Shown here piece after piece: positions 57,038 to 64,000 of a stretch of DNA of 64,000 nt. Origin of the DNA: Lonepinella koalarum. Its GTDB lineage: Bacteria; Pseudomonadota; Gammaproteobacteria; Enterobacterales; Pasteurellaceae. Position 1 is the first letter of the stretch, and every line of letters begins with the position of its first letter. The stretch spans positions 124,001 through 188,000 of the forward strand of contig NZ_SRHX01000005.1 in assembly GCF_004565475.1 (NCBI RefSeq), given 5' to 3'. A program made the translations under genes and the position numbers. The notes beneath the pieces are model-generated. The model saw nothing but the letters and a program-made list of their open reading frames with translations, searched no databases and was not told the DNA's origin.

Positions 57038-58117
57038 ATGTGGTTAGATTTATTGTTAACATTTTTAGCATCTTTTCTTACTATTGTAATTATGCGTCCG
57101 GTTGCAATTGCGCTGGGGTTGGTGGATAAACCCAATTATCGTAAACGCCATCAGGGAGCGATTCCTTTAATTGGGGGGATCTCTCTCTTTGTAGGGAACC
57201 TGTGTTTTTATATATTACAATGGGATCAAACCAAGTTACCCCAGCTTTATTTATTTAGTGTTTTTGTGCTGTTGGCGATTGGGATTTTAGATGACCGTTA
57301 TGATATTAGTCCTTTTATTCGGGCAGGTATTCAGGCAGTGTTAGCCGTATTTATGATCTATTATGGACGTTTATCCCTTGAACACTTAGGACAAATTATT
57401 GGACCTTTTACCGTGACGCTCGGTTGGATTGGTGTGGTGATTACGGTATTTGCTACTATTGCGATTATTAATGCGTTTAATATGATTGATGGTATTGACG
57501 GCTTACTCGGTGGCTTGTCTAGCGTGGCATTTGCTGGGGTGGGAATTTTGATGTATATGGATAATCAATATGATCTGGCACGTTGGTGTTTTGCCTTAAT
57601 TGTGGCGATTATACCGTATGCCATGTTTAACCTGTGTATTCCGTTTGGTAAAAAATATAAAATTTTTATGGGCGACAGTGGCAGTACGCTCATTGGTTTT
57701 ACCATTATTTGGATCTTATTATTAAGTACTCAAGGCAAAGGGCATCCGATGAACCCAGTGACTGCCTTATGGTTGGTGGCTATTCCGTTAATTGATATGG
57801 TAGCGATTATTTATCGTCGTTTGCGTAAGGGCAAAAGTCCATTTCGTCCCGACCGTTTGCATGTGCATCACTTGATGGTACGAGCAGGGTTAACCCATAA
57901 ACAAGCCTTTATGTTGATTACCTTTATTGCGGCACTTTGTGCAGGATTTGGTATTTTAGGTGAAATTTATTATATTAATGAATGGTTGATGTTTATTTTA
58001 TTTATTGGGTTGTTTTTTATGTATTCTTATTCTATTACAAGAGCTTGGCGGATCACCCGTTTTATTCGCCGTCATCGTCGCCGCTTATTACGTAAAGCAA
58101 AAACGCCATCAATGTAA
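57038..58117 (+). CDS. wecA: UDP-GlcNAc:undecaprenyl-phosphate GlcNAc-1-phosphate transferase
   Basis: 359 aa from ATG 57038 (MWLDLLLTFL); an ATG at 56984 would add 18 non-family residues. It starts ECA-type and some O-antigen lipid carriers. Eleven or so membrane helices. Conserved cytoplasmic motifs: GLVDKPNYRKRHQGAIPLIGG near residue 26, LDDRYDISP near residue 83, INAFNMIDGIDGLLGG near residue 145 and GDSGST near residue 215. The HVHHLMVRAGL segment is typical of WecA. The AAGGA site lies unusually close to the start. First gene of the wec block. Confidence 0.93.
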   Translation: MWLDLLLTFLASFLTIVIMRPVAIALGLVDKPNYRKRHQGAIPLIGGISLFVGNLCFYILQWDQTKLPQLYLFSVFVLLAIGILDDRYDISPFIRAGIQAVLAVFMIYYGRLSLEHLGQIIGPFTVTLGWIGVVITVFATIAIINAFNMIDGIDGLLGGLSSVAFAGVGILMYMDNQYDLARWCFALIVAIIPYAMFNLCIPFGKKYKIFMGDSGSTLIGFTIIWILLLSTQGKGHPMNPVTALWLVAIPLIDMVAIIYRRLRKGKSPFRPDRLHVHHLMVRAGLTHKQAFMLITFIAALCAGFGILGEIYYINEWLMFILFIGLFFMYSYSITRAWRITRFIRRHRRRLLRKAKTPSM

Positions 58118-58143
58118 AATTATTTTTTAAATTAGGAAATACG

Positions 58144-58938
58144 ATGAAATTTTTAAAAGGGTTATTATTGGTTATTTTTTTCACCGCACTTTTTGCTGGT
58201 GCAGGTTATGGCGGTAGCTATGCCATGAAACAACAATGGAAAGCGGAAGTGGAAATTCGTCAGCCAAATGTGGAGCAACTTGGTACATATTTTTCTTTGT
58301 TTGAAATGTATCAACTATTAAATGGTAATAAACAGGAAGATCAAAAAGAAACGGTAGATGTTGTTTATAATGGATTTAAACAACAATTAAAGACCTATGA
58401 TAGCCTTGCAAACTTTTGGTTAAATTCTGATTTCTATAAACAACGTCAAACGGGTATTGAAGAAAAAGATAATGCTTTTTTACAAGAGTTAATTGAAAAC
58501 ACACAATTTATTGAAGGTAATCCAGCTCGTAATATTCCTGATCGTATTAGTTTAGCATTAGATAATCCAAAACAAGCCACAGAGCAATTGGATAATTTTG
58601 TCAAATATACTAATTATCTTGCTCAACAGAGCTTGTATAAAGAATTAATTGCCAAATGGAAAACTTTATTTAATCAGGTAAATTTAGCTGCTCAACAAAG
58701 TACAGATAATGCTAAGCCGGGCGAATTAAGTTGGCAAGGTAAATTAAATATGATGAAATCAGTTTCACCATTAGATAATCAATTAGTCACCTTTAGTTAT
58801 TTAAAATCACCAACCCAACCGAAAGTGGCATCACCGGATCGGCTATTATGGATGGAAGTGGGCGGAGCGGTTGGTTTCTTATTCGGTTTATTGCTGGCAT
58901 TGATTTTTGCTGGACGTAAACAAAACAATCACAATTAA
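58144..58938 (+). CDS. wzzE: Polysaccharide chain-length regulator, WzzE-like
   Basis: 264 aa. A polysaccharide co-polymerase layout: an N-terminal helix (LLLVIFFTALFAGAGYGGSYAM), a periplasmic coiled-coil-rich domain and a C-terminal helix (VGGAVGFLFGLLLALIFA). It is shorter than E. coli WzzE (~350 aa), the periplasmic part being reduced. WzzE sets ECA chain length with WzyE. Position between wecA and wecB is as in enterobacteria. The assignment rests on topology and context. Confidence 0.8.
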   Translation: MKFLKGLLLVIFFTALFAGAGYGGSYAMKQQWKAEVEIRQPNVEQLGTYFSLFEMYQLLNGNKQEDQKETVDVVYNGFKQQLKTYDSLANFWLNSDFYKQRQTGIEEKDNAFLQELIENTQFIEGNPARNIPDRISLALDNPKQATEQLDNFVKYTNYLAQQSLYKELIAKWKTLFNQVNLAAQQSTDNAKPGELSWQGKLNMMKSVSPLDNQLVTFSYLKSPTQPKVASPDRLLWMEVGGAVGFLFGLLLALIFAGRKQNNHN

Positions 58939-58946
58939 TAGCGTGA

Positions 58947-60056
58947 ATGGCGAAGTTTAAGATCTTAACGGTTTTTGGCACTAGACCGGAAGCCATTAAA
59001 CTTGCTCCATTAGTGAAATTGCTAGCGGAGCAAGTAGAATTTGACAGCCGAATTTGTGTCACAGGACAACACCGAGATATGCTCGATCAGGTGTTGAGTC
59101 TGTTTGATTTACAGCCTGATTTTGATCTTGATGTGATGCAAGCGGAACAGGATTTAACCGATCTAACCGCACGAATTTTGCCAAAAGTGCGGTGCGTTTT
59201 AACCGAGTTTCGTCCCGATTTAGTCTTAGTACAAGGTGATACCACCACCGCTTTTGCTACCAGTTTAGCCTGTTATTATCAACAAATTCCTGTGGGGCAT
59301 ATTGAGGCGGGTTTACGCACTTATCAACCTTATTCCCCTTTTCCCGAAGAAACCAATCGCCGTTTAACATCCGTGTTAGCACGTTGGCATTTTGCTCCAA
59401 CACCGCAAGCCAAACAACATTTATTAGCGGAAAATTATCCTGAACAACATATTGTGGTGACAGGCAATACGGTGATTGATGCGTTGCACTGGATACAAAA
59501 AAATCCACCAAAAAACACCGCACTTTTTTCGCTTGAACCCCATAAAAAAATGCTCTTAGTCACGATGCACCGCCGAGAAAATTGGGGCAAGGGCATTGAG
59601 CAATTGTGTCACAGTTTAATGGCATTGGCTCAACAAGGTTGGCAAATCATTTTTCCTGTTCATCCCAATCCACAGGTGCGAGAGCCTGTTTATCAATTAT
59701 TACAGCATCAAGCCAATATTCGCTTAACCGATCCGTTGCCCTATGTCGATTTTGTGCAATTAATGCAACAAGCCTTTTTAATTTTAACGGATTCGGGCGG
59801 CATTCAAGAAGAGGCCACTGCATTGGGTAAACCTGTTTTATTATTGCGAGATCAGACGGAACGAACTGAAGCGGAAAACTCAGGGATTGTGCAACGCGTA
59901 AAGGTGGAACATTCTGCTATTGTTAATGCCGTGGATGCGTTGGCGAAAAATCCAATAAAATATCAACAAATGGCACAAGCCAGCACCTTGTACGGTGACG
60001 GCAAGGCTTGTGAGCGGATTGTTCAATTTATCAAACAGATAGTAAAAAATGACTAA
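58947..60056 (+). CDS. wecB: UDP-N-acetylglucosamine 2-epimerase
   Basis: 369 aa. Makes UDP-ManNAc from UDP-GlcNAc. Motifs: VFGTRPEAIKLAPLV near residue 9, CVTGQHRDMLDQVL near residue 37, VQGDTTTAFATSLACYYQQIPVGHIEAGLRT near residue 95 and LTDSGGIQEEATALGKPVLLLRDQTERTEA near residue 280. Length matches (E. coli 376). ATG lies 9 bases after wzzE; its 3' end overlaps wecC by eight bases. Confidence 0.96.
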   Translation: MAKFKILTVFGTRPEAIKLAPLVKLLAEQVEFDSRICVTGQHRDMLDQVLSLFDLQPDFDLDVMQAEQDLTDLTARILPKVRCVLTEFRPDLVLVQGDTTTAFATSLACYYQQIPVGHIEAGLRTYQPYSPFPEETNRRLTSVLARWHFAPTPQAKQHLLAENYPEQHIVVTGNTVIDALHWIQKNPPKNTALFSLEPHKKMLLVTMHRRENWGKGIEQLCHSLMALAQQGWQIIFPVHPNPQVREPVYQLLQHQANIRLTDPLPYVDFVQLMQQAFLILTDSGGIQEEATALGKPVLLLRDQTERTEAENSGIVQRVKVEHSAIVNAVDALAKNPIKYQQMAQASTLYGDGKACERIVQFIKQIVKND

Positions 60057-61302
60057 GCAAATTTCGGTAATTGGATTGGGATATATTGGCTTGCCAACGG
60101 CGGTGATTTTGGCGAATTTAGGGCATATTGTGTATGGAATGGATACGGATGTGAGCAAAATTTGTGCTATTCAGCAAGCACAAATCACGACCACCGAACC
60201 TGAATTAGCCGATGCGTTGAAAAGTGCGGTGCAATCGGGGCGACTTTTTGTCAGTTCAGATGTAAAAAAAGCGGATATTTTTTTGATTGCCGTGCCGACA
60301 CCGTTGAAAGCGGATTTGACAGCGGATCTAAGTTATTTGCAACAAGCCATCCAACAAATTTCCCCGCATTTGCAAAAAGGCAATTTGGTGATTATTGAAT
60401 CTACGGTGCCAGTTGGCACAACGGAAAAAGTTGCTCAATGGTTACAGCATTTACGCCCTGATTTGAGCTTTCCGTTGTTCTTTCAAAATACAGCAGATGT
60501 ACAAATTGCCTATTGCCCTGAACGTGTGCTACCGAGCAAAATGATGCAAGAGTTAGTACAAAATGATCGGGTAATTGGCGGATTAACGCCAGCTTGTACG
60601 CAAAGTGCGGTGGATTTTTACCAAGATGTTGTACAAGGCAAATGTCTTGCGACCAATGCCAAAACTGCCGAAATGTGCAAGCTGACGGAAAACAGTTTTC
60701 GAGATGTGAATATTGCCTTTGCCAATGAATTGTCGCTGATTTGTGATCAACAAGGTATTGATGTGTGGGAATTGATTAAACTGGCGAATCATCATCCGAG
60801 AGTAGACATTTTACAGCCGGGTGTTGGCGTGGGCGGACATTGTATTGCGGTGGATCCCTATTTTATTTGTTCACAATCCCCAGAACAGGCAAAATTGATC
60901 CGTACTGCTCGAGAAGTGAATAATCATAAGCCTGTTTGGGTCGTAGAAAAAATAAAAGTCGCCGTGGCGGATTTGATGATGGCAAAAAATTGTCGTCCTG
61001 ATGAAATTAAGATCGCCTGTTTAGGGTTAAGTTTTAAAGCCGATGTGGACGATTTGCGAGAAAGTCCTGCCGTTCTGATTACACAAGCCCTTGCTCAATG
61101 GCATCAGGGCGAAATTTGGGCGGTAGAACCCCATATTCAGACATTGCCAGTGATCTTAGCTAATCAGGTAAAATTAACGGATTTTTCCACCGCCGTTCAG
61201 CAAGCAGACATCATTGTACATTTGGTGAAACATTCTTGTTTTGCTACAATCAAGCCAGATTCAACGCAAGTTTATTTAGATTTTTGCGGTGCGACGGTGT
61301 AA
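60049..61302 (+). CDS. wecC: UDP-N-acetyl-D-mannosamine dehydrogenase
   Basis: 417 aa. NAD-dependent oxidation of UDP-ManNAc to UDP-ManNAcA, the second ECA sugar. Rossmann start SVIGLGYIGLPTAVILANLG, catalytic Cys in GVGVGGHCIAVDPYF near residue 265, and CLGLSFKADVDDLRESPAVLI near residue 325. Length matches E. coli WecC (420). The start overlaps wecB (ATGACTAA). In E. coli rffG, rffH, wecD and wecE follow; here wzxE follows at once. Confidence 0.95.
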   Translation: MTKQISVIGLGYIGLPTAVILANLGHIVYGMDTDVSKICAIQQAQITTTEPELADALKSAVQSGRLFVSSDVKKADIFLIAVPTPLKADLTADLSYLQQAIQQISPHLQKGNLVIIESTVPVGTTEKVAQWLQHLRPDLSFPLFFQNTADVQIAYCPERVLPSKMMQELVQNDRVIGGLTPACTQSAVDFYQDVVQGKCLATNAKTAEMCKLTENSFRDVNIAFANELSLICDQQGIDVWELIKLANHHPRVDILQPGVGVGGHCIAVDPYFICSQSPEQAKLIRTAREVNNHKPVWVVEKIKVAVADLMMAKNCRPDEIKIACLGLSFKADVDDLRESPAVLITQALAQWHQGEIWAVEPHIQTLPVILANQVKLTDFSTAVQQADIIVHLVKHSCFATIKPDSTQVYLDFCGATV

Positions 61303-61331
61303 AAACGGCAAAAATAAAGGCGGTCACGGAT

Positions 61332-62600
61332 ATGTCAACCATCACAAAACCAACCTTAACCAGTACAACCCTTTGGACATCCACCGCTGTCGCGATTAAG
61401 CTCATTATAGGTCTAGTAGTCATTAAAATCTTTGCTCTAAATTTTGGTTCGGCAGGGTTAGGACAGGCGGCAAATTATATGACCTTGCTCACGGTGCTGG
61501 GCGTGCTGTCAGGGGCAGGAATTTTAAATGCAGTGACCAAATTTGTAGCCGAATATGAGCAAGATCCGCAACGGTTACAAGCCATTTTAGGCGTAAGTAG
61601 TCTATGGATTATGTCGGTTTCAGCGATGTTGGCTCTGATTGGCTTGCTGTTTGCTCAACCCATTTCCTTGTTTTTATTTCAAACCGCCGATTACAGTCTA
61701 ATCATTCAACTGCTTGCCTTGTTGCAATGCTTAATGGCATTGGGTAATTATTTTATCGCCATTTTAAAAGGACAACGTCAAGCCAAAGCCTGTGCGATGA
61801 GTTCTATTTTTGCTAATTTAGTGGGAGCATTGTGGTTGCTGTTTTGTTTATGGATATGGGGCTATCAAGGGGCGTTAATCGGTTTTGCCTGTATTCCTGC
61901 CTTGATTGTTGTCCCCAGTTTAATTGCCTTATTCAAGCAACATTGGCATTGGCAATGGTTAAAACCTAAATTTGATTTCTCGATCAGTGCATTATTGAGC
62001 CGTTATATGCTAATGACTTTGGTGACGGCTTGCACAATGCCAGTGGTGTATATTTTATTGCGTAATCAATTAATCGACAGTCAAGGCTTAAGTGCGGTGG
62101 GTTTATGGCAAGGATTAAGCCGTATTTCTGATGCCTATTTACAGCTTTTAACCACCGCATTTTCCGTGTATTTATTGCCAACTTTTGCCAAATTAAGTGA
62201 GAAATCGGCGATTCAAAAAGAAGCCGAAAAAGCCTTGGGTTTTATTTTTCTGTTGGCGTTAGCTCTGGCATTATTGGTGTTTTTTTCGCGAGATTATTTA
62301 ATTATACTGTTATTTAGCCCTGATTTTACCCCAATGTCTGAGCTGTTTGGTTGGCAATTAGTGGGCGATCTGTTTAAAGTGGCGAGTTACGTTTTTGGTT
62401 ATTTATGGCTCGCCAAAGCCGCAACTGGTCGCTATATTTGTGCTGAAATTGTTCAGGGAGTATTATTATTTGGCTTATCCAGTTATGGTATCGCACAACA
62501 GGGTGTCGCAGGGGCAACCTTAGGCTATGGACTTTGCTATATGATTTATTTCGGTTTTTGTTGGGTTTTATTTAAGCTGGATTATGGGAGTAAAAAATGA
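61332..62600 (+). CDS. wzxE: Lipid III flippase WzxE
   Basis: 422 aa from ATG 61332 (MSTITKPTLTSTTLWTSTAVAIKLIIGLVVIKIFALNFG); an ORF start at 61236 lies inside wecC. About twelve membrane helices of the MATE-like polysaccharide exporter family. The GSAGLGQAANYMTLLTVLGVLSGAGILNAVTKFVAEY region is characteristic of WzxE. It moves the ECA repeat unit on undecaprenyl diphosphate across the inner membrane. It overlaps wecF by four bases. Confidence 0.92.
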   Translation: MSTITKPTLTSTTLWTSTAVAIKLIIGLVVIKIFALNFGSAGLGQAANYMTLLTVLGVLSGAGILNAVTKFVAEYEQDPQRLQAILGVSSLWIMSVSAMLALIGLLFAQPISLFLFQTADYSLIIQLLALLQCLMALGNYFIAILKGQRQAKACAMSSIFANLVGALWLLFCLWIWGYQGALIGFACIPALIVVPSLIALFKQHWHWQWLKPKFDFSISALLSRYMLMTLVTACTMPVVYILLRNQLIDSQGLSAVGLWQGLSRISDAYLQLLTTAFSVYLLPTFAKLSEKSAIQKEAEKALGFIFLLALALALLVFFSRDYLIILLFSPDFTPMSELFGWQLVGDLFKVASYVFGYLWLAKAATGRYICAEIVQGVLLFGLSSYGIAQQGVAGATLGYGLCYMIYFGFCWVLFKLDYGSKK

Positions 62601-63685
62601 AACAGATTATTCACGTTTTAGGTTCGCCCATTCCCCATCATAATCATACGATGTTGCGTTTTTTAGCGGAGCAGTTGCAACCCCAATTACCGAAACAAGC
62701 CATTAAGCAAGTGTTGGTGGTGGGGAGCGGCTATCAAGAGCAATATCCGAGCCTTTACATTCAGGAATTTGACAGTAAAAAAAGTATTGCTCAAGCCGTC
62801 TGTCGGTTCGCAAAACACGATCCACAACACTATTTTTATTTACACGGTCAATTTAATTTTCCCCTTTGGTTTGCTATCTTTTTCGGCAAATTACCACCCG
62901 AAAGACTCACTTGGCAAATGTGGGGGGCAGATTTACACGAAGACAGTCAACAATGGAAATTTAAATTGGCTTATCCGTTACGCCGTTTTATTCAAAAGAA
63001 ATTAATTTCAGTGGCAGGCTATCAGGGGGATTTAGCTTATTTTAAACAGTATATTAATCCGAATGTGCAAGGGCATTTAGTTTATTTCCCGAGTAAAATG
63101 CACCACAGTTTTCAGACTATGAAAAAGGAAAAGCAAAAATCGGATAAACTCACCATTTTATTAGGCAATTCTGGCGATCCGTCTAATCGTCATTTAGTGG
63201 GATTGGAGCAAATAAAACAACAGCTTGGGGATAATGTGCGGATTATTATTCCGATGGGCTATCCCGAACATAACGGCGATTATATTGCTCAAGTGTCCAC
63301 TCACGCCACCAGATTATTTGCTCAAAGTGCGGTGCAAATTTTAACCGAAAAAATGCCATTTCAAGATTATTTAGCTTTGCTTAATCAATGTGATGTGGCG
63401 TATTTTATTTTTCAACGTCAGCAAGGGGTGGGATCCTTGTGTTTATTAACCCAATTTAATGTGCCTGTGGTGTTACATCCGAAAAATACCTTTATTGAAG
63501 ATATGCGATTATATCAAGTGCCGTTTCTGTTGCAGAATCAAGTGAGTGAACAACGGATTCGAGAAACTCAGCAAAAATTAACCGCACTGGATAAAGAAAC
63601 TATCGGCTTTTTTGAACCCCATTTTATGGCAGGTTGGTTGGCTATATTAACGCAGATTTTGCAACAGGGGGAAGGGAATGCTTGA
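62597..63685 (+). CDS. wecF: TDP-Fuc4NAc:lipid II Fuc4NAc transferase
   Basis: 362 aa. It adds the third ECA sugar. Strong similarity to E. coli WecF along the length by eye: IHVLGSPIPHHNHTMLRFLAEQL start, FYLHGQFNFPLWFAIFFGKLPPERLTWQMWGADLHE near residue 75, KLTILLGNSGDPSNRHL near residue 185, and CDVAYFIFQRQQGVGSLCLLTQFNVPVVLH near residue 270. Its donor, TDP-Fuc4NAc, requires RffGH/WecDE, not encoded here. It overlaps wzyE by eight bases. Confidence 0.93.
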   Translation: MKQIIHVLGSPIPHHNHTMLRFLAEQLQPQLPKQAIKQVLVVGSGYQEQYPSLYIQEFDSKKSIAQAVCRFAKHDPQHYFYLHGQFNFPLWFAIFFGKLPPERLTWQMWGADLHEDSQQWKFKLAYPLRRFIQKKLISVAGYQGDLAYFKQYINPNVQGHLVYFPSKMHHSFQTMKKEKQKSDKLTILLGNSGDPSNRHLVGLEQIKQQLGDNVRIIIPMGYPEHNGDYIAQVSTHATRLFAQSAVQILTEKMPFQDYLALLNQCDVAYFIFQRQQGVGSLCLLTQFNVPVVLHPKNTFIEDMRLYQVPFLLQNQVSEQRIRETQQKLTALDKETIGFFEPHFMAGWLAILTQILQQGEGNA

Positions 63686-64000
63686 ACTGCCTGAATTGAT
63701 CTTGTTGACTTTGCTGTATATTTTGTTATTAAGTGCGGTGCTTTATTTATTACAACAAGATGTAAAACAGCAAGGTTTTTCCTTTCATTTATTGTTTAGC
63801 TTGGTTTATTTGTCGGTCTTTTATTTAGGCTTTCCGTTGTCAATGGGCTTGATGTATGGCTTTCATATTTCATTGCCCCCTTTTGCGGTCTTATGCCAAA
63901 CGTTGTTGACCGCAACAGGATTTTATTTACTTTATTATTGGCTTTATCAAGGCAAATTTTATCCCCGTTTATTGCCAGTAAAACTCGAGAAAAATACACC
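63678..64000 (+). CDS. wzyE: ECA polymerase WzyE (partial, 5' part)
   Basis: 107 codons from ATG 63678 (MLELPELILLTLLYILLLS) to the window edge with no stop. Hydrophobic, several membrane helices. The segment FSFHLLFSLVYLSVFYLGFPLSMGLMYGFHISLPPFAVLCQTLLTATGFYLLYYW resembles the start of E. coli WzyE. It polymerises ECA repeat units in the periplasm. ATG follows GAAGGGA and overlaps the wecF stop. Confidence 0.85.
   Translation, partial: MLELPELILLTLLYILLLSAVLYLLQQDVKQQGFSFHLLFSLVYLSVFYLGFPLSMGLMYGFHISLPPFAVLCQTLLTATGFYLLYYWLYQGKFYPRLLPVKLEKNT

Overview
This is chromosomal DNA from a member of the Pasteurellaceae. About forty copies of the Haemophilus-type DNA uptake signal (AAGTGCGGT or its complement) are scattered through the window. 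The DNA is AT-rich, and several gene blocks keep what I recall as the Haemophilus influenzae Rd order: fur-fldA-esterase-menE-aroC-mepA-yfcA-lpxM, then prs-ispE-lolB-cca-ygiM-pit-DUF47, then secF-secD-yajC-tusA-like-hemerythrin-tgt-queA. An enterobacterial-common-antigen type wec cluster at the right end, and seqA on the left, argue against H. influenzae itself. Pasteurella, Avibacterium, Aggregatibacter or a non-influenzae Haemophilus all fit, and the sequence alone does not choose between them.

Left third (1-22 kb). This holds a cut-off tehB, fumC, a small entericidin-like lipoprotein gene, gyrA, the fldA-fur pair with a probable Fur box, and an esterase gene divergent from seqA. A rightward run follows: menE, a large MscK-type mechanosensitive channel, aroC, a HepT/MntA toxin-antitoxin pair, mepA, yfcA, lpxM, apt and dnaX. 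dnaX carries an in-frame A-AAA-AAG slippery site followed one codon later by a stop in the -1 frame, so it probably makes both tau and gamma. tilS and pdxY point back leftward.

Middle (22-40 kb). This is mostly leftward housekeeping: accA, prs, ispE, lolB, cca, ygiM, pit-DUF47, secF-secD-yajC, tgt and queA. A CYTH-domain gene and radA run rightward. Two degenerate heptamer arrays sit beside accA and cca. A family of multi-hairpin repeats lies between radA and secF, with one more copy near fumC. Between tgt and queA lie two inverted copies of a ~200-nt structured element. Their stems differ in sequence but keep pairing, and their loop is nearly identical.

Accessory region (40-52 kb). The stretch around valS collects defence-type genes. 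After holC come a small antitoxin-like ORF, a truncated zeta-toxin-like P-loop remnant and an Mrr-type restriction endonuclease. After valS come an OLD/RecF-like ATPase, a PIN-domain nuclease, an McrB-type AAA+ motor and a DUF2357-type McrC nuclease, all on one strand with short gaps. No uptake signal occurs for about 8.5 kb here, which suggests horizontal acquisition.

Right end (50.6-64 kb). This holds a UPF0149 gene, trhP (yegQ), a TorD-like/thiQ/bioB overlapping operon, doxX, hemL, and then wecA-wzzE-wecB-wecC-wzxE-wecF-wzyE for synthesis, flipping and polymerisation of an ECA-like polysaccharide. wzyE runs off the edge.

All calls come from reading the sequence and proteins by eye. No database search was made, and statements about other genomes are from memory.
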